Source of the DNA: Oscheius onirici
Lineage: Eukaryota > Nematoda > Chromadorea > Rhabditida > Rhabditidae
Length of the DNA stretch: 64,000 nucleotides
Reading direction: 5' to 3'
Assembly: GCA_932521025.1 (NCBI GenBank)
Contig: OW051472.1
Span: 5,642,001-5,706,000, forward strand
How positions within the stretch are numbered: position 1 is the stretch's first letter; every line of letters starts with the position of its first letter. The position numbers and the translations under genes were made by a program. Positions 1 through 10,813 of this stretch are shown one piece after another. A model generated the notes under the pieces. It had not been told where the DNA came from. It saw only the letters and a list, made by a program, of their open reading frames with translations, and searched no databases.

Positions 1-2
1 AT

Positions 3-3000
3 CCTAATCACCAGCCACAACGCTGTTCCGACAACGTTCCTTGTCCCGCTGGCTATGACTGCAACAGAGAAAACTACTGCTGTCCCTCGTCGTCAACAGC
101 TTGTGGAGCTTCTTTCTCAAAGGGAAACATCTGCTCCCGTTCCATTCAGCGCTCAATGTGGCACTATGACAGCAGCACGAAAAAGTGCAGTCAGTTTGCT
201 TACAACGGATGTGGCGGAACTTCGAACCGATTCATTTCCCAGAAGGCCTGTCAGGATATGTGCGTCGACTCAAACTCCTTGGGTTCGTGTCCAAGAGGAA
301 TGACTGCCGTGATTGATGTAGGCGATGTGCTTCCTAAGAGCTGCACACTCAATGTCATGGGAACATGTCCTTCCCGCTCATCTTGTGTCCGTTCCACTGC
401 GAACCAGCCCATCTGCTGTCAGACTGTGACTACCTGTCCCGACAACAGATCTCCCTATGTTATTCCTGGTAGGTATTTCCGTAGTGTCTAACTGTCTACT
501 TTAGGCTCGAATTCTGTTGTCGCTTGCAACCTGGATGCCGACGAATGCCCCGCTGGAAACACTTGTCTTGAGTCGAAGTAAGTCTTTCGTCTTCCATACA
601 ATCCCAAATTTAGTGTGGCCGGGTTCTTCATGTGCTGCTCGGAGACTCGTTCAGCGCAACGACCTCCTCAACGTGGACGGAAAGAAGGAGGGCCTGACTC
701 GCTTGCCGCTCTAATGAGAACAATTTCTCCATGTCCACCGCAACTTCACAGCAATGGACAAACATGTACAGTCAACGCTATCGGAGAATGTCCGGTCAAT
801 CACCTCTGTTTCCGAGATGTGGGCTTCGAGCTTGGCAGCTGCTGTCGTTCAATGACTCCACCCAAATGTGCTCAAAAGACGTTCATTCCTGTCTTCCTGG
901 AAGGAACACAGGTTCAAGTCTGTCAGGCAGATCTCGGAGGGTGTCCTCGTGACTCACGCTGTATGACTTCCACAGTACCGAAACTGGCAATATGTTGCAA
1001 AAAATACGCTCCACCTCCAACACGTGGATCTCCCGGTAATCAGCCCATGTGCAAAAATGGAAACCGTCCCTTCCATGTGGGAGCAGAGGCACAAGAGTGC
1101 AATTTCATGTTCAACACCTGTCCAGATGGTCACAAGTGCGAGTTTTCGTCAACTGGAAAAGCCGTCTGTTGTGCCGACAACTCTGACATCCGGTGTCCTC
1201 ACGGCTCCTCAGCCTTTGAATACGGTAACTTAGTGAACAGTGAAAGTTTTAAATTGGAAATTTTGCAGGTGGACGTCCTCTGGCCTGTCCAGCCGGCAGC
1301 TACAAGTGTCCAGCCGGGTATTCCTGTCTCCCCAGTACAAATCCTCAATACCATCTCTGCTGTTCAACTGGAGCCGTTCCTTCTCAGCCACAATGTGCCA
1401 GAGGAGAAGCTTATAATGAGCCCGGATCCAATCAGATTCGCTTCTGTTCCCCGATTGCCAACAACTGTCCAACCGGCTACCAGTGTCTCGAAAGTGACAG
1501 ACCCGGCCAGTTCATCTGCTGTACTCAGGGAGACATGACTGATCGCTTCAAGGGCTTCTGTCCTCCGCGACAAGTTCCCTACGTGTCGAGAGACGGGTAT
1601 CCTCCAACTTGTCACATGCAGCTAAATCCTTGTCCTACCACAGCTCCCTACGTATGTATCTACTCTCCTCAGAAGCAGGACTCGTTCTGTTGTGCTCCTA
1701 TCGACACGGCAGTCCGTCCGATGGCTGTGCCAGAGAATGCTGCAGCACGACCGGGAAAAGGCTTCGTACCGGATTACGGTCTACCAAACCAGAATATGCA
1801 GGTTCCCGATGGAAATCCGATGGCCGGAATGACTGCCACGTTCCCAGGAGGACCAGTGCCTGGGATAACACCAGGCATGGGTGGAAACGTCGCCATTCCT
1901 GATCCCATTCCCGGAGTCTCCAGCGAGAGAATTCTTCCCCCGGGAATGATCAATTCTGGAAATACGGGAAATTTGGGCAATGGCTTTGGACAGACTTCAT
2001 TCGGTGGCTTCAATGAGAACGGTTTCAATGGAGCAAACAACTTTGGTGGACAAAATAACTTTAACTTTGGAGGACAGAACACCTTCAGCTCCTTCAATAT
2101 CAATCAGGTGATTCAGCTGGCAAGAGAAAAAGAGACAATCTTTCAGCTGTCCTCTCAATTAGCCGAGGTTTCGACGGGCTGTCCTCTCGGCTCCCGTCCT
2201 TTGGTCAGAACTGATCGTAGTGTAGTCGAGTGTGCTGAACGGCCGTGTCCCGAAGGATTCGCTTGTGTTTTTGCTGAGAGGGTGAGGGACTGAAAATACT
2301 CAATCAGAGATGGTATTCAGGAGAACAGATTCCAATGCTGTTCTTCGTCTTCAATCATGCTGGCTGCCACCAAAATTGACAACCAAGAGTCTACCACTCC
2401 GTTCAGTTCTGGGACAGTCTCTGGAACTTCCACAATGGAATGTCCTCCCGGTTTCTTCTTGATCGACGGCAAATGTTTGAAGGGTAAGACGGAACCACTA
2501 ATAGGATAAAAAATGTTCAGTTCTCTTTGCGGGCCAAAAAGGTTGCATCTCCGACGAGCAGTGCTCCAAGCGCGAGGCCAACTCAACCTGTGACAGTGGT
2601 TACTGTATCTGTCCCGTGGGAAAACCGCTAGTCCACGGCGGAAAATGCATCTCGTCCTGTCCCGAAGGCTTCGCCAACATTGCCGGAAGGTTTGTGTTCC
2701 ACTCACCCCTTCCTACGGGAGTTTAGATGCTACGATCCGACGACTGTAATCTTCATGGATTCAGTCGACGAGAGAGCCAACGGAACAGTCGGCGGCTACT
2801 GTAAGGAGACTCTAGTCGAGGAGAAGCGTTGTGACGTCGAGAATGCGTACTGTAGCGAGAAAACCGTCACCTGTACCTGTAAAATCGGCTTCGAACTCGA
2901 GATGGACTTTAACAACAAGAACGACAAGGGAACTTGCAAACAGCTCGAGTCTTCCAAGTTTGCTCACGCTCCTCAGGCAGCGCCTCCCCAAGTCGACGAC

Positions 3001-3184
3001 GAACTCTACTTCATCGACATTGGTAAGCTAAATAAAAAAACAAAAAGAAAAACAGTTCACACAACCACAACCTCTGTTTTTAGGACCGCGAGTAGCGGAA
3101 GCAACAAACAGCACGATGGAAGACGATGTGGATGTGAACAAGTATCTGTTCCAGACGGACGATTTGATACCAGTTTTCGCCTAA
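3..3184 (+). CDS. Kunitz plus lustrin-type cysteine-rich secreted protein (5' end outside window)
   Basis: A large extracellular cysteine-rich protein of nematode type; its role is unknown but the domains suggest a protease-inhibitor or cuticle/matrix protein. Eight exons join in one frame: 3-468, 505-577, 614-1224, 1269-2281, 2321-2483, 2521-2689, 2727-3022 and 3084-3184, giving 963 residues plus stop. Near the start is a Kunitz domain (FAYNGCGGTSNRF with the flanking cysteines). It is followed by at least eight repeats of the lustrin pattern, CP..Y/F..C...CP..Y.C....CC. A Gly/Asn/Phe-rich linker lies at about 1740-2110, then EGF-like cysteine modules (2520-2940) and a short acidic tail. Introns are 36-61 nt. 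An AATAAA stands at 3333-3338. There is no start codon or signal peptide because the window begins inside the gene. Domain calls are confident; function is not known. Confidence 0.9.
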
Positions 3185-3404
3185 AAGTTCTGCCCTCAAA
3201 TTCTGGGCTGCTTCGTATTACCCGTGGTAATTCACAAAACGTGTCTGTAGATATATTCTATTTATTAAACTATTTAATGCAGTTCCGCTTGCCCACATGA
3301 CGACGGGAACAAATTAAATTCCACCGGCAGCGAATAAATTATAGACTTAAGTTTATCAGCTGCTTCATTAGCAACGTTTGTTACCAACTTGTCAAGTCTT
3401 AAAA

Positions 3405-4794
3405 ATGATGGTCAACTGTTCAGGACGGATCGCATCTGTCTTCTCGTTCATAGATTTAGCTCAAAATTCGACAATTCCCGGCCTTTTCTATACGCTCTAT
3501 GGTCTGGAGCACTTTTTCGTCCAAGTCCTCAACTTTGTCGCCGGATATTTCATCTATCTCTCGATCAGAATCAAAATATGGCACTCTAACTTGACTGTCA
3601 TTACTTCCTTCTTTGTCAGCACCGTCTATTGGTGTACGACTGGCAGAACGATCATTATTATTTTGAGTCTGACCGGAATGGACGGCTGTCACTGTCTCTA
3701 CCGGCTCGCCGTTTTTCTTCAGATCATGTATGCCTGCACAACCGTTCACGTTCTTCCGGCTGTCGTTTACGAACGCTGGATGGCTTACCACTACCTGACG
3801 GTAGGTTATTTGTCTCCTTTTCGAAGATTAGATTCGTCGAATGAAATGCAGGTGCAGCGCACCTTTGTACAATTAGCAAAAAAAAGAATTTGCTTAGGAC
3901 AGAGTGTGACGGTCTATGTAATTGTGCCATAAACAAAGAGACTGACTATCAGAATTGGCTGGAATGAGACGTTTGTCTTTACACCCCTTAATATAAAAAA
4001 ACCTGCCCAAAGTGCGCACCAATTTATATTTGAGGTTGTTTCAATATATTTTATATAAGTTCTTCAGGACTACGAGACTTCAACTCGCCGTCAAATTCCT
4101 CCAGCTGCTATCATTTTCAGTATTACCATCGGCTTCTTCCTAACTCAATTACTCGATATGAACGTATCCACAGGTTCAATACTCGTCTATGCCATTGCTC
4201 TAAACGGAGCCTTTTTCATTGTAAGATAAACAATTTTCTAACTGACAATTCATTCAGTTGTTCCTCTGGCTCTGGAGACAGAACTCTGCTCTGCTGGCAA
4301 CGATTGACGAAAGCTACTGTTTGAGCAAAAGGTTCCAGATCATGGAAAACTTGAAAGTTTTCAAGGTAAAAAGGATTTAATAATTTTTAGAAAATTGGCA
4401 AATTCAGCTCCTCAGAAACACTGCCTATGTTCTGGTTCTGATAGTCATAGTACTGGCCAGTTTCAAAATCTTCGTGCCGTCTCTGTACTTTAATGGCGTC
4501 GAGTACAACACCTATCTGACAACGACGATGATATGGTTCGTAGTTTTTTTTTGTCAAAAAACATGTCAATTCAGGGCCCAGACGATAATTATCGTCGTGG
4601 CAATTTTAAATGTCGATATTTGGAGGAGTTTCACGAAGGATCTTCTTCTCTGGAAACCCATTCGAAAACGACAGCTGGTCGTGGTGGTTCCCGTAACGGC
4701 GGAAGCCGACATGTACTTTGAACAACTGTACAAATCATGGACCTTTTCTGCTCACGGAACGGAGAAGAAGACGAAAGACATGTTGTACTCGTAG
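3405..4794 (+). CDS. Seven-transmembrane chemoreceptor, Sre-like
   Basis: Predicted serpentine receptor of the nematode Sre family (chemosensory GPCR, ciliated neuron membrane). Exons 3405-3800, 4068-4220, 4258-4365, 4408-4535 and 4575-4794 join cleanly to 334 residues, the usual size. The first exon holds three or four hydrophobic segments and ends with VYERWMAYHYLT. The second begins DYETSTRRQ; the YERW plus DYE arrangement after TM3/TM4 is typical of Sre proteins. Later exons supply the remaining helices and a short basic tail. Either of two adjacent ATGs (3405 or 3408) could be the start. An AATAAA follows the stop at 4801-4806. The 267-nt first intron is longer than the others. No broken frame was seen, so it looks functional. 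Subfamily is inferred from motif pattern only. Confidence 0.82.
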
Positions 4795-6116
4795 CCCTGG
4801 AATAAAAACTTTTACGTCACCAGGTGGGCGGTGGGCCGAGACTCTTTCTGATAAGAACACCGGATGACAATAACTGGGCGTGGAGAATGTTTGCAAAGCC
4901 TACAAATGTTGCGAGGCTAGCTGTTTGGAAGGTAACAACTGAAAGCCAAACTGTTCTGCTGAAATGAACGATCGGTCTGTTGCGGATTTTGTGAGTTTCT
5001 GTCGAGACCACGAAATTGTTGTCGCTGGCAGTATCAAATAGCTTTGCCCTTTCTTTCCTGTCCTGACTAGCTCCCTGATTATGAATCATACTGTCGTGTA
5101 TATCATGATGCCGTGAGATTCGTCGCGACAAGACAGAAAGTGTCAGGATTAGATAGCAAGTTGTTTGAACTTGGAGCTTTTTCTTTTGTGATAGATAGGG
5201 AATAAAGGGCCCGCATAGTCAAGTGGATAGGATGACAGTCTATGAAGAAAGCGATCGCAAGTTTAATCCCGGGTACACGAAGGTAGTCTACCCTGGCATC
5301 TCTCGCCAGCCCAGCCTGTCCCACGGATCCTGTATCTTGAGAAACCTGGATACCACAGCCGCTCCCATCATCACTCCAAGACTCCTCGACTCTTCGGATG
5401 TGATCCGGTCATGCGAAATGCATCGATAGCCGAATAAACAGTTTTTTTTAAACAGGGAATAAGAAGAGACAATCTTGAGATAGATATGAGACAATCTTGA
5501 GATACAAATATCAGGTTCTGTTGAATGTTTGGAAAAAAGACAACCAAGTCGTCTGGTTTTACGCTTAAACTTCTAGGGTTTCACGTCCAATTTGATGTAG
5601 CACCTATAAATGTTGTGATCGAAAGCTTGATCGAAAACACAGTATGAAAAAACACTTGATATTTTTCTCGTTTCCAATTCATATGCATTTGTACTGCGGG
5701 ACTTCCCTGCTTTTATACAATTTCTTGTATAAAGATTCTTTCTTGTCATCGTAACAGAACTCAAATTTAGGGCTGGTCAGCAGCAGCCGTCACACATGAA
5801 TCACAAAAAGCTCCGAGTGAATTGAAATTGTTCTGGTTACTGCGGTTTCTTCCATAGCTGACGTTCCACAATTTCTTCGCTTCTTTTTATGTCAGTTCAC
5901 TTCCTTACGCTGTATCTGAATCTTCCATTTTTCTGACGATTATTCAGTTTCTTCGGTTCGATGTTTCACAAGCTACTTTATAGGTTCATGAGAGAAACCA
6001 AAAAAGACGGCTTAAGAAATATTCAAGGGCGTTCTTTTGCTCTTCCGTTCCGTGTCTTATCTCTCCTACTTAAATAGGCGTATTCTCGATTTCAGCCGAA
6101 CTTGATTCGGTCTGAA
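4795..6116. other. Intergenic region with a tRNA-like relic
   Basis: About 1.3 kb between the Sre-like receptor and the DUF273 gene. I see no convincing exon on either strand; the open frames are short and lack codon bias. It contains the tRNA-like sequence at 5210-5285 described separately and a poly-T run near 5443-5451. The last few hundred bases presumably carry the DUF273 promoter, but I recognise no specific site. Confidence 0.5.
5210..5285 (+). repeat. tRNA-like relic (Pol III A and B box-like), possible SINE head
   Basis: The stretch starts GGCCCGCATAGTCAAGTGG, which resembles a tRNA 5' end with an A box. About 40 bases later comes AGTTTAATCCC, resembling a B box. Acceptor and T-arm pairing fails, so this is not an intact tRNA. 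It may be a degraded arginine-type tRNA copy or the head of a SINE whose body runs to the poly-T at about 5450. Confidence 0.35.
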
Positions 6117-8409
6117 ATGAAACGGCCAATCATCGCTACAGTCTTTCTGCTACTGATTATCTTGGTTGCTTTCAATGTCTTCTGGAGCAATTCGACAAAG
6201 GTTTTCTCGAGAACAATTATTTTTAAATTAACTTCAGTCTTGGCCCGAATTTATCAATCCGGTTATTCAAAAAGCTAGTGGTCGTCTAAATATTGGAATA
6301 ATCAACGTGCTAGAGCCGAACAGCTCGCATAAATATGTTCGTGCTATGGGTAAGTCGTATATACGGGTCTATATGGTCTGCTCAGCATGAGCTATATCAG
6401 TTTGGAGTTTTTTAAAGAAAGGGCCATACTGGGGAAAGACGGCGGTAGAATTTGCAGACCGTCATCGGGCTAGAGCTTAGCGAAGTAGTCTGCCAGAAAA
6501 CAAAAGTAAGGAACTATAATACTTTTGACAGAGGGTTCTGACTAATTATCAGGCTCGTTTTGGATCAGACACTGGTCCAGTTGCCTTACAATAGTTTTCC
6601 ACTATCTGTTCCATATAGCCATACCGTTTGAATAAAAAAACTCATTCTCGTTCAGACAGCATCAAATGTTACGCTCAGATTCACGGATACACGAATATTG
6701 TGGTGGAAACGCATAATTATAAGACTACGTGTCCTCATAATGATGTGAGTCAAACAAGAGGCTGTTCTAGACATAGTTTTGCAGAAATTTTTTCGAAGAC
6801 ATTGTGTGACGGCTTTGTTTCTCCGTCAATTTGACTACCTCATGTTCATCGATGCTGATATTGGCGTGGTTAATCCAACGAGGTCAGTTTCCTTTTCCTG
6901 ATTAGGGACAGGAGGTGACAAAGACAGCACTCATGTTGTACCGAGACTTGTTGGTCGATAAAATACACACTGAACATATGTTCAAAACGGGTTAGTAGTC
7001 TGTGGAGCCCCGCCTGGTTTTTTTTTTCACTTTAGCCGTCTCAAGCGACCGTTCTATGAAAAACCGTCCTATACAAAAATCTTGATAGTCCTATGAAAAA
7101 ATTAAATTTTTGACAGTCTCGTAAAGATATTTGACTGTCCCGAAATATATTTCAACTTTGATCGACCTTTTTTCTTCGCAATATGGTATCCTGTATCTTG
7201 ATGAATCAAGATAGGATAATCGAGGGAACCAGTAATATTCAAACTTTGGATACGAATTCCAGAAAAATAGAAGAGTACATCGATCCGAATGCCGACGTCA
7301 CTTTCTACGACAGATTCTACAATCAGGAAATCATGGCTGGGTCATTTATTCTGAAAAACACGCCGTATGCCCTGGACTTTATTCAAGGTAGTCCTACTCA
7401 CTGTATCCAAATTGTCTATAGGTTTTGCCGATTACGAATATAAATTGCCGCGATCTTTTCACGGAACCGATAATGGCGCCGTGCATGTAGGCCGTCTTTG
7501 TTATATATCAACTATATGTAATTCCAGTTGTATGTAGCGTCGAAGATCTTCCAAGATCGCCCGGAAGAATACAGAGTTTGCGAGAGTGTTTATAACATTT
7601 CAAGCGACTATGCTGATCTCTTCACCTATACATCTTGTATTAGAGCTGTCCTGGGAGCTTCTGAAGACTTTCCACATATTAGACTTCTGCGAAAAGTACG
7701 TTATGGTTGGGACTGGGAAGAAGCCCCACTGTGGGACGTTGAGTACGTCACAATTTTCTCGTTCACGCTTACATTTTTCAACTTTGTGATGTTTAGAAAA
7801 GCAATAGTTTAAAAAACTCTACAACTTTGCCGAATATTTCAAAGCTTGAAAATGCTTTGATCACAGTGAAAGTCAAAGAAACCTTCCCACTTTAGCCATT
7901 GGGTCGGGTCGACTGCTAACAACATGCTACGTAAACAAATTATGATCTAGACGACACACTTCGATTTTAAACAGCTTTCATTGCCAGATTTTAGGGAAAA
8001 GGCTGGGCGCGAGACAGTTTTATCACCAACTCGATGTGGGATCCGATCAACGACTTCATGTTCCATACGTGGAAAGACCACACAAAGTTGACGTACAAAA
8101 AGGAGGATCTTCCTTGGAAGTACGTAAAGTCACAACATTTTGACTTCTTTTAGGTTGAAATATACAAGCAAGTTCCAATGGTATGATCCGATCATTGGAG
8201 AGTTCGACTTTGACAGATGCGTTCCCGGGTAAGGCCAAAGTCACACCGAACACTATTTTTCCAGAAACTATACGTGGAACTACGACACAAACTTTATAAC
8301 GACAGACGAGGCCATACAGGCATCATTGGCAGAGTCGAGAGACAAATTGCAGAAAGATTACTACCTCAAATTGGCAAGAATATCACAACTGCTAAAGTAC
8401 AAAGAATGA
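6117..8409 (+). CDS. DUF273 family protein (nucleotide-sugar transferase-like, type II membrane)
   Basis: Nematode DUF273 protein, thought to be a Golgi-type glycosyltransferase because the fold class carries a DxD motif; substrate unknown. Ten exons fit: 6117-6200, 6238-6349, 6656-6744, 6785-6882, 7263-7387, 7422-7486, 7528-7695, 7995-8119, 8154-8228 and 8265-8409, giving 361 residues. An N-terminal signal anchor (IIATVFLLLIILVAFNVFW) is followed by the core YLMFIDADIGVVNPT, in which DAD is the likely metal/nucleotide-binding DxD. Then come VTFYDRFYNQEIMAGS, FHGTDNGAVH and NSMWDPINDFMFH, all characteristic of the family. Three introns are long for this locus (306, 380 and 299 nt) and hold no exon I can see. 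The frame is intact. Confidence 0.88.
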
Positions 8410-8655
8410 TCTCGAGGAACGTGGGTACTCATTGATTGGTATCGTGGTATAAACCAGTTTTTACGAAGCGGAACACGAAAGATTCTCAGATGGGATCGTA
8501 AACATTTTCAATACTTTTGTGCCTGAAAAGGCAGCAGATTCCCAAGATTGCCAGTTTCAAATTGGCCTAAATTGAAACTTGCAGCAAACAGATTCCAAAT
8601 ACGTCCAGGTGTAGCAAGATGTACATTTGAAAGCATTTATTTGAAAACGGTAATA
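8410..8655. other. Short convergent intergenic gap
   Basis: About 245 bases between the convergent DUF273 gene and lipase 1. Nothing coding was seen. An AATAAA on the minus strand (TTTATT at 8636-8641) lies just beyond the lipase 1 stop and is its likely poly(A) signal. Confidence 0.5.
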
Positions 8656-10055
8656 TTACAGCTGATTGAGATGACATCCCTCGAGAGCCCACGCGTACAT
8701 GTCTTTCCCTAAAAGAGGTCTTAACAGGCAGAGCGGTCCACACAAACCAATTTGTTTTGTAAAATAGGTCATGTGATCGGCTGAACTCAAATCTTTCTGA
8801 GTGTTAGAACAGTATCTGCCGTCATCTTCGGCACACATTATCCAATCATCCGTCTTGGCCATCGGATTGTTGTACCAGATCTGTAAGCAACCGATTGAGA
8901 GACTGAAAGACTCTACCTCGAATCTATGGTGCCATGGCTCGTCTTTTCCGCCAAGAGGGGGAATATGCGGCACGACGTCCATATGATGGATAATGCGATA
9001 GCTGTAGAGGAACTGAATTTGTTCGCTAATTCCGTCAAAGCACTGAACAAACGGTTTGGTCGTGCCATTGAGCGTAGGCCTTGTCTCCAGTTCGGGGCTG
9101 ACCAAAAGTGACCAATTTGAGATGTTGGGGAGTAGCGACACCCGTCTTGACCAGGTAGGAAGCACAAGTCGAGGCAAGAGCACCTGTAATAGAGTCTTCT
9201 TTCTGTGTACTTTTATACAAACCTCCGAGAGAATGTCCCATGACCCAGATATCAAAGGTCGGATAAAGGTACTTCAGATTCGAGACGGACGAACCCAACC
9301 CTTCGTTCCAGAGCATGGTGAAGGCGTCGTAAAAATACTTGAAGACGTGGCCACTGTCGAAGAAGGGCTCCTTCTGTCTGAAAGTGTTTTTTACTCAAAA
9401 GCCTTCCTTTATTGCAAGCATCAAATTTTGTCCAAAAACATCTGGCCCAGAGGCTAAATTTTGAATATATCTAGAGACTCACTTGAACTCGCTCTCAAAC
9501 TCTTCATAAAGCTGAAGGGGCGTGTCTGTTCCTCGGAACGAGATGATGATCAGCTTCTGGGTCAGATCATAGGCCGTGTAGACATGGCACGTATTGTCTA
9601 GAAGGTGTTCTCTCCAACACAAAACCAGTTACTCACTAGTAGGACCGTATTCCGAGCATTTGGCGTGGATGTACTTTGAGACGGTGACGGTCGGAATTGC
9701 ATTCTTCAGACACGAATGAGGGTTCGGCATTCCGGCGGCCACGATGATTGGCATGGCTACATTTCGTCCAAAGTCGTCAGTGTATTCGTAACCGGGTTGC
9801 GGTTCAGCCGGACAGTTGAGAATATTCTGAAAGGAGTGGGGATCCTGAACAAGACAGCCTCTACCTTAATTGTCGTGTTGCAGTTAGGCTCGATGAGATG
9901 ACACGTATTCGATTCTACACACCATCTGAAAAGAATGTTTTACAGAGAAGACCCGGGACTCACTTCTTGCTATCAGATGTGCACGAGCTGCAGGTATCTT
10001 TCGCAAAGATCCCAGAAGAGATGGCTGTAAACGCCAGCAGCAAAGAGAGCCACAT
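8656..10055 (-). CDS. Secreted class 3 lipase, paralogue 1
   Basis: Predicted secreted triacylglycerol lipase-like alpha/beta hydrolase (Lipase_3). Reading down the minus strand, exons are 10055-9964, 9925-9865, 9826-9637, 9597-9483, 9377-9223, 9183-9053, 9012-8917, 8880-8748 and 8708-8656; these give 341 residues. A signal peptide (MWLSLLLAFTAISSGIFA) is followed by a small cysteine module with CSSC. The nucleophile elbow is MGHSLGG, preceded by IISFRGTD. The likely acid and base are in HMDVVPHIPP and WHHRFE. Two introns (36 and 39 nt) are multiples of three without stops, so unspliced RNA would still read through. It is head-to-head with paralogue 2 (758 bp between starts). Catalytic roles are inferred from the family. 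Confidence 0.92.
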
Positions 10056-10813
10056 GGTCGTTTACGAAAGAAACTGAAGGCGGTAAAGATAAGACTAGAA
10101 TTCGGGCATAAGAGGTCAGATAGCAAGGTTTATGACCAGGATGTGGGTAAAACAAAGAGGCGGCTACAAACGGATCTATGAAGTCTTTGAGCAGAAACAT
10201 CTTAGACAAAACGGAGAATCTAACAGTTCGTCTACTTTTCCCCTTAGGCGTGAACTAAAAAATTGAGATTCCTTCCCGAAGACCTAGAATTAAAAGGAAG
10301 GGGCAAAGTCACATCTCTCTACTACTAAAGCACAATGATGTCTGTCGTGGACTCTGTTTGTTTGTTGATTTCTCCGGTATTTTGGTGTATTGTTAAGAGT
10401 CGCCGTCTTCACCCAGGCGACCAGGGTTCGACTCTTCTCCTTGGCAATTATTTTTGCTAAATTGTTTTGACTAGGAAATAGAGTCAGGCTAACCGGTAGG
10501 GGATCAGAAGAGATCGGTTTAGGAAGAGGTCAGAAGTGATCAAAAGAGATCGGTTGACTGGGAAGGGATCAAATGTAAAGAAGAAAAGTAAAAAGCGGCG
10601 TAGCCGGCTGGTAACCTATGAAACGTCACAAAAATCTCATAGTTCGTCTCATAGGTTTCGGTCACAAGGACTACAGTTTTCTGTGTCGACAGCTTTTTGC
10701 GGAACTTTTCGACAAACTCAGTTGTTGACTTCCTTCTGAACATACTGTAGTCCCTCTATCTTTATGCCTTTCTCTCCTGTCATATCTTAGTCTTTGATGT
10801 GTCCATTCCAGCC
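10056..10813. promoter_or_regulatory. Shared upstream region of divergent lipases 1 and 2
   Basis: The 758 bases between two divergent start codons must hold both promoters. I see no clear shared operator. It includes a tRNA-Glu-like relic (10370-10442), so part of the distance is inserted sequence. Confidence 0.4.
10370..10442 (+). repeat. Degenerate tRNA-Glu-like sequence
   Basis: The segment TCTTCACCCAGGCGACCAGG then GGTTCGACTC closely resembles the anticodon loop (TTC) through T-loop of eukaryotic tRNA-Glu(TTC). The anticodon stem, T stem and acceptor stem do not pair, so it is a pseudogene or a tRNA-derived repeat, not a working tRNA. Confidence 0.5.
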
